The notes beneath the pieces are model-generated. The model was not told where the DNA came from, did not search any database, and was given only the letters and a program-made list of their open reading frames with translations. From Gammaproteobacteria bacterium (lineage in GTDB: Bacteria; Pseudomonadota; Gammaproteobacteria; Chromatiales; Chromatiaceae), in assembly GCA_024227135.1 (NCBI GenBank), contig JAAELC010000208.1, forward strand, positions 1-46,347: a stretch of 46,347 nt of DNA, given 5' to 3'. Below are positions 27,415-37,937 of the stretch, in pieces. Numbering within the stretch: position 1 is the first letter of the stretch; every line of letters starts with the position of its first letter. Position numbers and translations under genes: made by a program.

Positions 27415-28431
27415 ATGAATCATTCCGACACGCGACACGACTGGGATCTGGAGCAGATCGTGGCTTTGCTGGATCTCCCCTTCAATGACCTGGTGTTCCG
27501 GGCTCAATCTGTGCACCGGGAGCACTTTGATCCCAACAGCATACAGGTCAGTACGCTGTTGAGTATCAAAACGGGCTCCTGTGCGGAGGACTGTGGTTAC
27601 TGTTCCCAGAGCGCCCGGCATCAGACCGGTTTGGAGAAAGAGAAACTGCTGCCCCTGGATGAGGTGGTCAAGGCAGCAACCACCGCCAGGAAGAGCGGTG
27701 CCACCCGTTTCTGTATGGGGGCTGCGTGGCGCAATCCCACGGATAAGAATCTGGAACGGGTCGTGGAGATGATCCAGGCTGTCCGTGGGCTGGGTATGGA
27801 GACCTGTGTCACCCTGGGAATGCTGACCGATGAACAGGCGCAGCGGCTCAAACAGGCCGGTCTGGACTACTACAATCACAATCTGGATACCGCCCCGGAA
27901 TTCTACGGCAAGGTGATAACCACCCGGACGTTTCAGGATCGCCTGGAAACCCTGGAGTATGTGCGCCGTCAGGGAATCAATGTGTGCAGCGGGGGCATCC
28001 TGGGAATGGGTGAGTCCCGTCAGGATCGGGCCTCGATGTTGAGGGAACTGGCCAACCTGCCTGCACATCCTGAATCCGTACCTATTAATCTGCTGGTGCA
28101 GGTGGAAGGTACACCACTGTTCGGGACCGACGAGCTGGATCCCTTTGAATTCGTCCGCACCATTGCGGTGGCCCGAATTCTGATGCCCCGATCCTATGTC
28201 CGGCTGTCTGCCGGTCGTACCGAAATGAATGACCAGATGCAGGCACTCTGTTTTCTGGCCGGTGCAAACTCGGTGTTTTATGGGGAACGCCTGCTGACCA
28301 CCGATAACCCCGAGGCTAACCAGGATCTGGCACTGTTTAAGCGGTTAGGTGTCGCGTTTGAAGAGCATACGGAGCTTCAGGCGGTGGAGACCGGGTGTAA
28401 AAACTCCGGGCGATCATCAGCCGTCGGCTGA
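27415..28431 (+). CDS. bioB: Biotin synthase
   Basis: Radical SAM enzyme (338 aa) that inserts sulfur into dethiobiotin, the last step of biotin synthesis. The [4Fe-4S] motif CAEDCGYC is at about 56-63. [46 protein letters not shown] and [10 protein letters not shown] are all BioB signatures. The start ATG at 27415 is chosen because the upstream in-frame extension lacks similarity and runs through the promoter. It is the first gene of the bioB-F-H-C-D operon, with bioF starting 19 bp downstream. Together they make biotin, the cofactor of acetyl-CoA and propionyl-CoA carboxylases. Confidence 0.98.
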   Translation: MNHSDTRHDWDLEQIVALLDLPFNDLVFRAQSVHREHFDPNSIQVSTLLSIKTGSCAEDCGYCSQSARHQTGLEKEKLLPLDEVVKAATTARKSGATRFCMGAAWRNPTDKNLERVVEMIQAVRGLGMETCVTLGMLTDEQAQRLKQAGLDYYNHNLDTAPEFYGKVITTRTFQDRLETLEYVRRQGINVCSGGILGMGESRQDRASMLRELANLPAHPESVPINLLVQVEGTPLFGTDELDPFEFVRTIAVARILMPRSYVRLSAGRTEMNDQMQALCFLAGANSVFYGERLLTTDNPEANQDLALFKRLGVAFEEHTELQAVETGCKNSGRSSAVG

Positions 28432-28449
28432 CGGCGGTTTCTCAGAAAC

Positions 28450-29616
28450 ATGCAGACCCTTCAACCCGAACTGGAACGTCGCCGGCGCAACCGGCTGTAC
28501 CGCCGTCGGCGGGTTTCTGACGGTCCCCAGGGGCCGGAGTTGAGGGTGGATGGTCGAAAGCTGCTTTCATTCTGCAGCAATGATTATCTGGGGCTGGCCG
28601 CTGATCCCCTGGTGGTCGCAGCATTGACGGAAGGGGCCGGAATCTATGGTGTCGGCAGCGGTGCTGCCCATCTGGTCAACGGTCACAGCCAGGCTCACCA
28701 TGGGCTTGAGGAGGAACTGGCAGATTTTACCCGTCGCCCCCGAGCGCTGCTTTTCTCCACCGGGTATATGGCCAACCTGGGGGTGGTTTCCGCACTGCTG
28801 GGCAGGGGGGATACCTTCTATGGTGACCGTCTCAATCATGCGTCCCTGATCGACGGTGGTTTACTGTCCCGCGCCAGGTTTCAGCGCTACCCCCATGGGG
28901 ATGCCGCCTTCCTGGAAAAACGTCTCGAGGACGGAACACCGGGGCGCACGCTGATCGCCACCGACGGGGTGTTCAGCATGGATGGTGATATTGCTCCGTT
29001 ACCGGCGCTGGCAGCGGTCTGTCGCGGTAAACAGGATGCCTGGCTGATGGTCGATGATGCTCATGGTCTGGGTGTACTGGGAAGTGAGGGGCGCGGCAGT
29101 GTGGATCACCTGGGGCTGGAGGTGGGGGATATACCGGTCCTGATGGGTACCCTGGGCAAGGCACTCGGGACTTTCGGCGCCTTTGTCGCCGGGTCGGAGG
29201 AACTCATCGAAACGTTGATTCAGGAAGCCCGCAGCTATGTCTTTACCACGGCGCTGCCCCCGGCGGTGGCCCATGCCACAAGGACCAGCCTGGCCCTGGC
29301 ACGGGGCGATGAATGGCGGAGAGAAAAGCTGAAAACCTTGATTGCCCGGTTTCGCCGGGGAGCCACAGAGCTGGGCCTGCCCTTGATGGCCTCGGAAACA
29401 CCCATTCAGCCGATCTTGACCGGAACAGAGGAAAAGGCCCTCGCCTGGAGCGAGGCGCTTGAGGCCGAAGGCCTGATGGTAACCGCCATACGGCCGCCTA
29501 CGGTACCTGCCAATGGCTCCCGGTTGCGCATCACCCTCTCCGCTGCCCATACCGAAGAACAGGTCAGTTATCTGTTGGGTGCGCTGGAGAAGCTCCAGGG
29601 TGCGAATCCGCTGTGA
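28450..29616 (+). CDS. bioF: 8-amino-7-oxononanoate synthase
   Basis: PLP enzyme (388 aa) that condenses pimeloyl-thioester with alanine. It shows [45 protein letters not shown] and the PLP lysine in [13 protein letters not shown] (about 233-245). It is the second gene of the biotin operon, and its stop overlaps the bioH GTG start by 4 bp. It is complete and of normal length. Confidence 0.97.
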   Translation: MQTLQPELERRRRNRLYRRRRVSDGPQGPELRVDGRKLLSFCSNDYLGLAADPLVVAALTEGAGIYGVGSGAAHLVNGHSQAHHGLEEELADFTRRPRALLFSTGYMANLGVVSALLGRGDTFYGDRLNHASLIDGGLLSRARFQRYPHGDAAFLEKRLEDGTPGRTLIATDGVFSMDGDIAPLPALAAVCRGKQDAWLMVDDAHGLGVLGSEGRGSVDHLGLEVGDIPVLMGTLGKALGTFGAFVAGSEELIETLIQEARSYVFTTALPPAVAHATRTSLALARGDEWRREKLKTLIARFRRGATELGLPLMASETPIQPILTGTEEKALAWSEALEAEGLMVTAIRPPTVPANGSRLRITLSAAHTEEQVSYLLGALEKLQGANPL

Positions 29617-30392
29617 ACCGCCTGCACACCCGAGTTGTGGGGCGAGGCCCGGATCTGGTATTGCTCCATGGCTGGGGCATGAACGAATCGGTCTGGTCGG
29701 TGATTCTGCCGAGGCTTTCCGGCCTGTACCGGGTGACGCTGGTGGAGCTGCCAGGTCATGGAAACAGTGGCTGTCATCCCGACCAGGATACCCTTGCAAG
29801 CTGGGCGGAGGCCTGTCTCGACGTTGCCCCCCGGAAAGCAGACTGGCTGGGCTGGTCCCTTGGGGGGCTGGTGGCTGTTCAAGCAGGATTGGATGCACCC
29901 TGTCGGATTCGAAAGCTGGTGCTGGTCAACAGCAGCCCGAAATTCGTTAAAGAGGCTTCCTGGCCCCATGCCGTGGAAGAGTCGGTATTGCGGCAGTTCT
30001 CCAGTGCTTTGAAAAAGAACCCTGGGCAGACCCTGAACCGTTTTCTATCGTTGCAGGTGAGGGGTGATGACAGCGCCCGGATGACATTGCGTCTGTTGCG
30101 GGAGGATGTGGCGAGGCGCCCCGATCCGAAACTCCTGGCGCTGGAGCAGGGGCTGGCGCTGCTGTTGACCGTTGATCTGCGGAATCGGCTCACCGATTTA
30201 CGTTGCCCGAGTCTGTGGCTTCTGGGGGAACGGGATACTCTGGTACCCGCGGCGATAGCCGACGATCTGGCCCGGATTTCTGCCCCGGGTGTCAAAGTGC
30301 GGATTCTTGAGGGCTGTGCCCATGCCCTTTTTATTTCACATCCGGCAGAATGTCTGTCGGCGTTGCACGAGTTCATCGGGGGTGAGCAGTGA
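29613..30392 (+). CDS. bioH: Pimeloyl-ACP methyl ester carboxylesterase
   Basis: Alpha/beta hydrolase (259 aa) that cleaves pimeloyl-ACP methyl ester, ending the BioC-BioH route to the pimelate moiety. [12 protein letters not shown] carries the oxyanion region. GWSLGG (about 78-83) has the nucleophilic Ser, GERDTLVP the Asp and [10 protein letters not shown] the His. It starts with GTG, overlapping bioF by 4 bp, and its stop overlaps the bioC GTG start by 4 bp. These overlaps show tight translational coupling. Confidence 0.95.
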   Translation: MNRLHTRVVGRGPDLVLLHGWGMNESVWSVILPRLSGLYRVTLVELPGHGNSGCHPDQDTLASWAEACLDVAPRKADWLGWSLGGLVAVQAGLDAPCRIRKLVLVNSSPKFVKEASWPHAVEESVLRQFSSALKKNPGQTLNRFLSLQVRGDDSARMTLRLLREDVARRPDPKLLALEQGLALLLTVDLRNRLTDLRCPSLWLLGERDTLVPAAIADDLARISAPGVKVRILEGCAHALFISHPAECLSALHEFIGGEQ

Positions 30393-31264
30393 TCGAACCG
30401 GAGGCCACGATTGACAAGGGGCAGGCTCGTCTGGCTTTTTCCCGGGCTGCGGACCGTTACGATGAGGTCGCTGTCCTGCAACGGGACATCGGTCAGCGGA
30501 TGCTTGATCGGTTGGATCTCATCAAGGTGGAACCTCGCATGATTCTGGATCTGGGGGCTGGAACCGGGGTGGCCACGGAAGCGTTGGCCAGACAGTATTC
30601 CGGGGTCAAGGTGCTGGCCCTGGACTTCGCTTTTCCCATGCTGCTGAAAGCCCGGGAACGGGGTCGGCTTTTTCGTAAGCCCGGTTGTCTATGTGCCGAT
30701 CTGGAGCAGTTACCCCTGGCCGACGACAGTATCGATTTGATTTACTCCAACGCAGCAATCCAGTGGAGTAATGACCTGGAAAAGGCCTTCCGGGAGTTTC
30801 TTCGGGTCCTGAAACCAGGGGGACTGTTGATGTTCACCACATTCGGGCCGGATACCCTAAAGGAACTGCGGCAGGCCTGGTCGGAAGCGGATAGTCACAG
30901 CCACGTGAGTCTATTTCCTGATATGCACGATGTTGGTGATGCATTGGCGCGGGCAGGTTTTGCCGATCCTGTCATGGATGTTGACCGATTGGTCATGACC
31001 TACCAGACAGTGGGTAAAATGATGCAGGATCTGAAAATTCTTGGTGCCCACAATGTCACCAGGGGCCGGCAGAAAGGGCTGACAGGCAAGGGGCGGCTGA
31101 AGGCGATGAGTCAAGCCTATGAGCGCCACCGTGTGGATGGGCTTCTGCCATCCAGCTACGAGGTGGTCTATGGCCATGCATGGGCGCCTGATATCTCTCC
31201 TGGTGCGGCAGTGACCAGCATACCGCTTTCGAGTATCGGCGATCCCAGGGGGATGGTACCGTGA
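30389..31264 (+). CDS. bioC: Malonyl-ACP O-methyltransferase
   Basis: SAM-dependent methyltransferase (291 aa) that methylates malonyl-ACP to start pimelate synthesis on the fatty-acid machinery. AFSRAADRYDEVAVLQRDIG is the family N-terminus. The SAM loop is ILDLGAGTGVA (about 52-62), followed by LALDFAFPML, NAAIQWSNDLEKAF and MFTTFGPDTLKELRQAW. It uses a GTG start coupled to bioH and is coupled in turn to bioD by GTGA. Confidence 0.95.
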   Translation: MIEPEATIDKGQARLAFSRAADRYDEVAVLQRDIGQRMLDRLDLIKVEPRMILDLGAGTGVATEALARQYSGVKVLALDFAFPMLLKARERGRLFRKPGCLCADLEQLPLADDSIDLIYSNAAIQWSNDLEKAFREFLRVLKPGGLLMFTTFGPDTLKELRQAWSEADSHSHVSLFPDMHDVGDALARAGFADPVMDVDRLVMTYQTVGKMMQDLKILGAHNVTRGRQKGLTGKGRLKAMSQAYERHRVDGLLPSSYEVVYGHAWAPDISPGAAVTSIPLSSIGDPRGMVP

Positions 31265-31956
31265 CCCCGTTGTACGGGCGCGGTTTACCGGAAGGCTGTT
31301 TTATAACGGGAACCGATACAGAGTGTGGTAAGACCGAGGTGACCCTGGGGCTGATGCATTTGTATCAGAGTCTGGGGGAAACCGTGGTGGGTATGAAGCC
31401 CATCGCGTCTGGAGCCCAGGTAACGGAAGCGGGGCTGCGTAACGAAGACGCGGTTCGTATCCAGCATCAGGCATCTGAATCCTGCAGTTATCAACTGGTG
31501 AACCCCTATACGTTCCAACCGCCGATCGCGCCTCATCTGGCAGCCGGACAGGCAGGGGTGGTGATGACCATGGAACTGCTTCACGATCGTTACCTGCAGC
31601 TGGCTGCACTCGCTGACCGCGTGGTCGTGGAGGGTGTGGGAGGCTGGCAGGTTCCACTGGGGGGAGGCTGGACGGTCGCAGATCTGGCCCGGACCATGGG
31701 GTTACCGGTCATTCTGGTTGTGGGGCTCCGGCTGGGATGCATCAATCATGCACTGCTGAGTGTCGAGTCCATCACCCGTTCCGGCTGCACTCTGGCGGGC
31801 TGGGTTGCCAACCGGATCGATACCGGAATGCTGGAGCCGGATGGGAGTATCGATCTGTTAACTCGCGAAATAGAGGCGCCCTTGCTTGGGGTGGTCCCGC
31901 CGCTGAGTAACCCGGGTCCTGCAGAGGTTGCGGCTTGTCTGGCCCTGCCAGAATAA
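31261..31956 (+). CDS. bioD: Dethiobiotin synthetase
   Basis: ATP-dependent carboxylase (231 aa) that forms the ureido ring of dethiobiotin from diaminopelargonate. It has the P-loop FITGTDTECGKTEVTLG (about 14-30), VGMKPIASGA and EGVGGWQVPLGG (about 121-132). It uses a GTG start overlapping bioC by 4 bp and is the last gene of the operon. bioA, the aminotransferase acting just before BioD, is not in this window and must lie elsewhere. Confidence 0.96.
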   Translation: MTPLYGRGLPEGCFITGTDTECGKTEVTLGLMHLYQSLGETVVGMKPIASGAQVTEAGLRNEDAVRIQHQASESCSYQLVNPYTFQPPIAPHLAAGQAGVVMTMELLHDRYLQLAALADRVVVEGVGGWQVPLGGGWTVADLARTMGLPVILVVGLRLGCINHALLSVESITRSGCTLAGWVANRIDTGMLEPDGSIDLLTREIEAPLLGVVPPLSNPGPAEVAACLALPE

Positions 31957-32100
31957 TCCCGGGGAATGTGGTGTCTTGCCGCGGCTTTACAGGGTCCCTG
32001 CCTCTTTTCGGCCCGGTCAATGTGGAGCCGGAACCCAGGTATCTCTTCGATCCGACAGCGGGGCTTGAGCCGTTGCTGTCTGAATTGAAGGCATAAGGTA

Positions 32101-32106
32101 TATAAT
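32101..32106 (+). promoter_or_regulatory. TATAAT -10 element ahead of rlmKL
   Basis: A perfect TATAAT lies 20 bp ahead of the rlmKL start, in an AT-rich pocket of the 170-bp gap after bioD. No good -35 is at the normal spacing. Confidence 0.35.
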
Positions 32107-32126
32107 TTGGAACATCGGGCTTACCT

Positions 32127-34295
32127 ATGACTGAACAGCGTTTCTTTGCCACGGCCCCCAAAAATATGGAGTCGCTTCTGGCCGATGAACTGCGGGGGCT
32201 CGGGTTGCAGGATGTTGCCGAGACCCGGGCAGGTGCAGGGTTTTCGGGTACGCTGGAAGCCGCCTACCGGGTGTGCCTCTGGTCACGTGTTGCCAATCGG
32301 ATTCTGCTCAGAATAGCGCACTTTCCCGCGGACTCTCCCGATGCCCTCTATCAGGCCGTCAGGGCGATTCCCTGGGAGGATCATATTGGCCTGCAACAAC
32401 GTTTCGCCGTGGACTTCAGCACCTCCGGCTCTTCGATCACTCACAGCCACTTTGGTGCCCTGAAAGTGAAAGATGCCCTGGTGGATCGATTCCGTGAACG
32501 AGAGGGTGCCCGCCCCTCGGTGGATACCGAGAATCCGGACCTGCGCATCAACGTCTATTTGCTGCGTGACGTGGCAACCGTGAGTATCGATTTGTCTGGT
32601 GATTCCCTGCATCGGCGGGGATACAGGAAGGAGGGGGCCGCCGCGCCGCTGAAAGAGAATCTGGCGGCAGCCATTCTGCTTCGAGCAGGCTGGCCGGCAC
32701 TGGCGGCAGAAGGGATGGCGTTGCTGGATCCCATGTGCGGATCGGGCACTCTGCCGGTTGAGGCGGCGCTAATCGCGGGTGATTGCGCCCCTGGGCTGGC
32801 GCGGACTCACTGGGGTTTCTCGGGTTGGAAACAGCATGACGGGAAGGCCTGGAATGCCTTGCTCGAAGAAGCCCGGGAAAGACGGGTCGAGGGACTGAAG
32901 CATCTGCCCGCTATTCGGGGTTACGACCAGGATCCCCGGGTGGTCCGTATCGGGATTGCTAACGCTGAGCGGGCGGGGCTTCACGGGCTGGTGCATTTTG
33001 AGAAGAAAGAGATAAAAGACTGTCTTCCCGTCGCCGCCGATGGCACGGGCCTGGTGGTGACCAACCCCCCTTACGGTGAACGGATGGGGGCGGAGACTGG
33101 CTTGCCCGGGTTGTACGCCAGCCTGGGACAGGTACTCAAAACCCGCTTTTCCGGTTGGAAGGCTGCAGTTTTTACAGGTAATCCCGAGTTGGGGAAGCGG
33201 CTGGGTCTGCGGGCTCACCATATTCACACGCTGTACAACGGCAGGATCGAGTGTAAATTGCTGCACCTGTCGATTACCCCCGAATGGTTTGTGGAGGACC
33301 GGTCTTTTCCCAGGCCTCTCCCGGCAGATGAGCGTTCAGAGGGGGCAGCAATGTTCGCCAACCGGCTGCGTAAGAATCTCAAACATCTTTCCCGCTGGCT
33401 CAAGAGGGAAGGTGTTCACTGCTACCGCCTTTATGATGCGGATTTGCCCGAGTATGCTCTGGCGATCGACATCTATGACGGGGAGCGACGGTGGGTGCAT
33501 GCTCAGGAGTATGAGGCTCCGCGCACCATCGACAAACGTAAGGCCCGACTGCGGTTGCGCGAGGCCCTGGGGGTGTTGCTGGATGAGCTTGAAATTCCGG
33601 AGGCGCAGTTGTTTTTCAAAGTGAGGCGGCCCCAGAAGGGGCGTGAACAGTACCAGGCTATGGCCGCCAGCGGTCGTTATCAACAGGTGGTCGAGGGAAA
33701 TAACCGTTTTCTGGTCAATCTGAAAGACTACCTGGACACAGGGCTGTTCCTGGATCAGCGGATTACCCGGGAATTGATCGCCAGTCTCGCCGGGGGGCAA
33801 CATTTTCTCAATCTGTTTGCCTATACGGGAACTGCCACCGTTTTTGCTGCCAGCGGAGGCGCCCTTTCCACCACGACCGTCGATATGTCCAACAACTACC
33901 TGGACTGGGCCAGGCGGAATATGGAACTCAACGGCTATACCTGGGCGGGTCATCGATTCATTCGAACCGATTGCCTGTCCTGGCTCCAGGCCAATACCGA
34001 ACATCGCCGCTATGGCCTGATTTTTCTGGATCCTCCCAGTTTTTCTTCCTCTAAACGCATGGAGGGAACCTTTGATGTGCAGCGGGATCACGTGGATCTG
34101 ATTCGTAAGACCCTGGGGTTGCTGGAACCAGGTGGTACCCTGATTTTCTCCAACAATCTCCGAAGCTTCAAACTGGAACGGGAACGGCTTTCAGACTGGG
34201 AGATCCAGGATATCAGCCGGCAGACCTTACCACCGGACTTCAAGCGAAATCCGAAAATTCATCGTTGTTGGAGAATCAGCTATAAACAGGGGTAA
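32127..34295 (+). CDS. rlmL: Bifunctional 23S rRNA methyltransferase RlmKL
   Basis: Fused methyltransferase (722 aa) that modifies 23S rRNA at m2G2445 (RlmL half) and m7G2069 (RlmK half) in E. coli numbering. The order is a THUMP domain (about 45-155), then the RlmL catalytic domain with DPMCGSGTLPVEAALIA (about 204-220) and NPPYGERMG (about 312-320). The RlmK domain has LNLFAYTGTATVFAASGGA (about 561-579) and LDPPSFSSSKRMEG (about 632-645). The length equals that of the E. coli fusion. It is a single-gene unit after the biotin operon. Confidence 0.96.
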   Translation: MTEQRFFATAPKNMESLLADELRGLGLQDVAETRAGAGFSGTLEAAYRVCLWSRVANRILLRIAHFPADSPDALYQAVRAIPWEDHIGLQQRFAVDFSTSGSSITHSHFGALKVKDALVDRFREREGARPSVDTENPDLRINVYLLRDVATVSIDLSGDSLHRRGYRKEGAAAPLKENLAAAILLRAGWPALAAEGMALLDPMCGSGTLPVEAALIAGDCAPGLARTHWGFSGWKQHDGKAWNALLEEARERRVEGLKHLPAIRGYDQDPRVVRIGIANAERAGLHGLVHFEKKEIKDCLPVAADGTGLVVTNPPYGERMGAETGLPGLYASLGQVLKTRFSGWKAAVFTGNPELGKRLGLRAHHIHTLYNGRIECKLLHLSITPEWFVEDRSFPRPLPADERSEGAAMFANRLRKNLKHLSRWLKREGVHCYRLYDADLPEYALAIDIYDGERRWVHAQEYEAPRTIDKRKARLRLREALGVLLDELEIPEAQLFFKVRRPQKGREQYQAMAASGRYQQVVEGNNRFLVNLKDYLDTGLFLDQRITRELIASLAGGQHFLNLFAYTGTATVFAASGGALSTTTVDMSNNYLDWARRNMELNGYTWAGHRFIRTDCLSWLQANTEHRRYGLIFLDPPSFSSSKRMEGTFDVQRDHVDLIRKTLGLLEPGGTLIFSNNLRSFKLERERLSDWEIQDISRQTLPPDFKRNPKIHRCWRISYKQG

Positions 34296-34707
34296 GACAG
34301 GGATTTCCTTACTGATTCAGATCCGGGGCCGTGACCGGTGAGGTAACTTATCCGTAACCCTGTGCAATAAGCGGTAAAAAGCGAGGTTATGGTTCACTCA
34401 TGGAGTGACCGTCGGAAGCAGGGAAGCTGCCGTCGAGCTTACAGGGATGTATTCACAGCGTGTCATGGAATGAGTCACTCATAGCCTTGCCACCACTTTT
34501 TGAGAAATTACCCGGTAAGGAACAGCTTTCCACTGGCAGTTTCAAATACACTGATGCCGGCAGCATCTGAGTACAGGATCTCCAGCTGTCCGAGGAAACC
34601 TGGGCATCTGGTATACTCATCGGCTGATTGCCGTCCGCCGCCAGGTCGTTCTGGTGGTAGAAAACCGGAAAGTACCCACCGGTTTACCGAACTGGAAACC
34701 AAATTTT
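34296..34707. other. Intergenic region between rlmKL and the type I DAHP synthase
   Basis: 412 bp without a gene. The segment at about 34390-34465 (ATGGAGTGACC, then GATGTATTCACAGCGTGTC) resembles a type of extragenic repeat that I recall from gammaproteobacteria. No second full copy is in the window, though 41249-41290 shares ATGGA and TTCAC-GCG pieces. Confidence 0.35.
34609..34617 (+). promoter_or_regulatory. Extended -10 promoter element for DAHP synthase
   Basis: TGGTATACT (TGn plus TATACT at 34612-34617) lies about 90 bp ahead of the start codon. The -35 is poor, as is usual for extended -10 promoters. Confidence 0.45.
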
Positions 34708-35784
34708 ATGCTCACAGACAATCTCAATAACACCAACGTAGCCTCCGAACGGGTACTTATTTCACCGTCCGACATAAAGGGGCATCTGCGTAACACGCCA
34801 AAGGGTGAAAGCACGGTTCTGAATGGACGACAGACGATCCGGAACATTCTGAAACGGGAGGATCCACGGTTGCTGGTCGTGACGGGGCCCTGTTCCATCC
34901 ACGACGTGGAGGCCGCCAAGGATTACGCCCGCCGGCTCAAGCCCCTGGCCGATGAGTTGAGCGGCAGCCTGTTCGTTGTCATGCGTATCTATTTTGAAAA
35001 ACCGCGCACGACCGTGGGCTGGAAAGGCCTGATCAACGATCCGCGGATGAATGACAGTTTTTACATCGAAGAAGGACTCCATAAAGCGCGGGAGCTGTTG
35101 TTGTGGCTGGCTGAATTCGGGATGCTGGTGGGAACCGAGGCTCTGGACCCCATCAGCCCTCAATATCTTGCCGATCTGTTTTCCTGGGTCGCTATCGGGG
35201 CGCGCACCTCGGAGTCTCAGACCCATCGGGAGATGGCATCCGGCCTGTCGATGCCGGTAGGATTCAAAAACGGCACCGATGGTGGACTGACGGTGGCAAT
35301 CAATGCCCTGCAGTCGGTATCAAGACCTCACAGCTTCCTCGGCATCAACCAATATGGCCAGGTGACGGTGATTCAGACCCGTGGCAATGAATGCGGGCAC
35401 ATTATCCTGAGAGGTGGCGATGGCCAGCCCAACTACGACTCCGTGCACGTTACCCTCAGCGAGGAGGCATTGCGCAAAGCCGGTCTGCCTGAAAACATGA
35501 TGATCGACTGCAGCCACGGAAACTCGAGCAAACAGCCCGAGTTACAGCCGTTGGTGGTGGATAACATAGCCAGTCAGATTGTTGATGGAAATTGCTCTAT
35601 CATGGGAATCATGCTGGAGAGCAACATCCACGCCGGGAATCAGCCCATTCCCGAAGATCTGTCCCAATTGAAGTACGGAGTGTCCGTTACCGATGCCTGT
35701 ATGGATTGGGACAGTACGGAAAGGGCGCTCCGGTCACTGGCAGAAAAAGTGAGAGGGGTCCTGCCGGAACGAATCAAGGGCTGA
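34708..35784 (+). CDS. aroG: 3-deoxy-D-arabino-heptulosonate 7-phosphate synthase, type I
   Basis: First enzyme of the shikimate pathway (358 aa): PEP plus erythrose 4-phosphate gives DAHP. The type I-alpha (E. coli AroFGH-like) motifs are present: VVTGPCSIHD with the metal Cys, MRIYFEKPRTTVGWKGLINDP, EALDPISPQYLADLFSWVAIGART, PVGFKNGTDG and IDCSHGNSSKQ. SVTDACMDW is near the end. The start at 34708 is chosen because upstream in-frame residues lack similarity. Which of AroF, G or H it equals in feedback specificity cannot be read here. A second, unrelated type II enzyme lies at 44862-46208. Confidence 0.95.
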   Translation: MLTDNLNNTNVASERVLISPSDIKGHLRNTPKGESTVLNGRQTIRNILKREDPRLLVVTGPCSIHDVEAAKDYARRLKPLADELSGSLFVVMRIYFEKPRTTVGWKGLINDPRMNDSFYIEEGLHKARELLLWLAEFGMLVGTEALDPISPQYLADLFSWVAIGARTSESQTHREMASGLSMPVGFKNGTDGGLTVAINALQSVSRPHSFLGINQYGQVTVIQTRGNECGHIILRGGDGQPNYDSVHVTLSEEALRKAGLPENMMIDCSHGNSSKQPELQPLVVDNIASQIVDGNCSIMGIMLESNIHAGNQPIPEDLSQLKYGVSVTDACMDWDSTERALRSLAEKVRGVLPERIKG

Positions 35785-35810
35785 GGATCCGTTACAGAAA
35801 GAGACCGCTT

Positions 35811-37817
35811 ATGTTTCAGCAAACCAGGAATCGACTCGTTTTCCAGTTGGAACGTATCATCATGCGTGGACCTTTGGCACGCTTCGGGCTGATGCTGGTA
35901 TTGGTCGTCCTGGTGTCACTGGTTGCAGGTATTCTGGTGCGTCAGGTCGCTCCCGGTTTCGACACCACGCCCGATGCGGTCTGGTGGGCCTTTCTGCGTC
36001 TGACCGACCCCGGCTATCTGGGGGATGACCAGGGCCTGGCCAAGGCGGTGGTGTCCACCACCATTACCGTCCTGGGTTCCATCCTTTTCATGGGCGCATT
36101 GATCGCCATTCTAGTCCAGTGGTTTGGGGAGATCATGGATCGGCTGGAGTTGGGGTTAACTCCGATTTCCAGGAACGGGCACTTCGTGCTGTTGGGGTGG
36201 AACAGTCGGACGGCCACGATTCTGGAAGAAATCCTGGTTTCCCAGGGGCGGGTCGAACGTTTCCTGCGACGACGGGGCGCGCGCCGGCTCTACGTCGCAC
36301 TCCTGGCCGAGAGCGCCAATGCCGCGCTGATGCGTCAACTCAAACTGCAGCTGGGCAAGCACTGGAATGCCCGGCAGATCATCCTGCGTCGCGGTTCTTC
36401 ACTGATTCGCGACGAGTTGGAACGGGTGGACATCGTACATGCCGGGGCCGTATTGATTCCGGCCGCCGATACCGGCATGGGCAATGCGCTGGATGCTGAT
36501 ACCCGGACCATTAAGACTTTGATTACCATTGGTGGCTTGCTGGCGGAAAAACCGGTGGATGAGCCCCCTCTGGTGGTGATCGAGATTCAGGATATCCGCC
36601 ATGCCGATACCCTGCGTGCCGTTTACAAGGGGCCGATGGAAATCGTGGCTGGAGACGAAATTCTGGCCAGGTTGATGGTACAGAATATACGCCACCCAGG
36701 GCTTTCCAATGTATACGATGAGTTTCTGTCCGATGAGGGTGGAAGCCAGATCTATGTCCGCCACGAGCCCCAGCTGGCGGGTACGTTGGTGCGGCAATTG
36801 ACCTATGCTTTTCCCGCCGGGGTGTTTCTTGGGCTGGTGCGCCCCCGGCAAGGCAGTTTTACAGCGCTTCTCAGTCCCTCCCCCGAATTACGGTTGGAAC
36901 CGGATGACAGGATCGTGGTTCTGGCGCCAAGCTTTAAAGCGGCGGTTCCCCCCGAGGCTATTGACCGCACTCCCGGGCTTCCGGAGGCAGGGGGGCACAC
37001 GGCACCGGCAGCTCCACCACCTTCGGTCTGTCGTAGGGTGCTGCTGCTTGGGTGGAATCATCGTGTTCCGGCACTGTTGGAAGAGTTTGCTTCTTACCCT
37101 GAAGAGACCATCACCATCGATATCGTATCCCAGGTGCCAGCGGCAAGGCGTGAAAAACGTATCCTCTCGGAGGGAATCTCAACGGCGGGGCTGGAGATCA
37201 GACACCTGGAGTTTGACTATATTGCACCGGTCTATCCGGAGGAGATCGATCTGACCGGTTACGATAACCTGCTCCTGCTTGCCAGCGAACGCCTGGGTAA
37301 CGGAGCCGAGTCGGATGCACGGACAATCATGGGCTACATCGTCCTGAGGGAATTGTTATCGGCAGCCGAAAAAACACCTTCGGTACTGGTTGAGCTGAGT
37401 GACCCAGACAATGTACCGCTGTTCCCTGAGGGATCGGCAGAGGTCATAGTGCCCCCCGTGATCGTCAGTCATATGATGGCCAGGGTTGCGCTGCGCCAGG
37501 AGTTGCGTGTGGTGTTCGACGAGTTGTTCAGTTCCGGGGGCAGCGAGATCGATTTCCAGCGCATCGGTGATTATGGACTGGCGGACCTGCTTTTACGGAT
37601 TCCAGACTATGAGCTGGAAGGTGGTGACTACAGATTTGCGGATTTGCAGCGTGCGGCAGAGGCGCGGGGAGAATCCGCCATCGGTATCCGGTGGAGTGAA
37701 AGAAAAAACCGGCCAGATGGTGGAGTGGAGCTCAATCCCAGGGGTATGGACGGGCTCGCGCTGAGGGAAGACGATGAATTGATTCTACTGGCGAACAATG
37801 ATCGGGATAACCGATAG
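35811..37817 (+). CDS. CASTOR/POLLUX-like ion channel with tandem RCK-type domains
   Basis: Inner-membrane ion channel subunit of about 668 aa. An N-terminal TM helix (about 22-46) is followed by a pore segment (WWAFLRLTDPGYLGDD, about 55-70) and a second TM helix (about 78-104, VLGSILFMGALIAILVQWF). Two cytoplasmic Rossmann/RCK-like domains follow, starting GHFVLLGWNSRTATILEE (about 121-138) and RRVLLLGWNHRVPALLEE (about 407-424). The filter region TDPGY lacks the K+ channel GYG, as in the CASTOR/POLLUX group. Plant relatives are nuclear-envelope cation channels; bacterial roles are little known. The ATG at 35811 is used, 27 bp after the DAHP synthase stop, so the two may share a transcript. 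Confidence 0.85.
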   Translation: MFQQTRNRLVFQLERIIMRGPLARFGLMLVLVVLVSLVAGILVRQVAPGFDTTPDAVWWAFLRLTDPGYLGDDQGLAKAVVSTTITVLGSILFMGALIAILVQWFGEIMDRLELGLTPISRNGHFVLLGWNSRTATILEEILVSQGRVERFLRRRGARRLYVALLAESANAALMRQLKLQLGKHWNARQIILRRGSSLIRDELERVDIVHAGAVLIPAADTGMGNALDADTRTIKTLITIGGLLAEKPVDEPPLVVIEIQDIRHADTLRAVYKGPMEIVAGDEILARLMVQNIRHPGLSNVYDEFLSDEGGSQIYVRHEPQLAGTLVRQLTYAFPAGVFLGLVRPRQGSFTALLSPSPELRLEPDDRIVVLAPSFKAAVPPEAIDRTPGLPEAGGHTAPAAPPPSVCRRVLLLGWNHRVPALLEEFASYPEETITIDIVSQVPAARREKRILSEGISTAGLEIRHLEFDYIAPVYPEEIDLTGYDNLLLLASERLGNGAESDARTIMGYIVLRELLSAAEKTPSVLVELSDPDNVPLFPEGSAEVIVPPVIVSHMMARVALRQELRVVFDELFSSGGSEIDFQRIGDYGLADLLLRIPDYELEGGDYRFADLQRAAEARGESAIGIRWSERKNRPDGGVELNPRGMDGLALREDDELILLANNDRDNR

Positions 37818-37937
37818 GGAAACCGCCGCGAAAAACTCACACTCCAGTCGAACCGCATCTGGTTGTACGCTATGCTCAAAGAGCACGCCCGAGTTGACGC
37901 CAGGCTCCGGCCCCAGACTCAAATGGGTGCGATTGTG

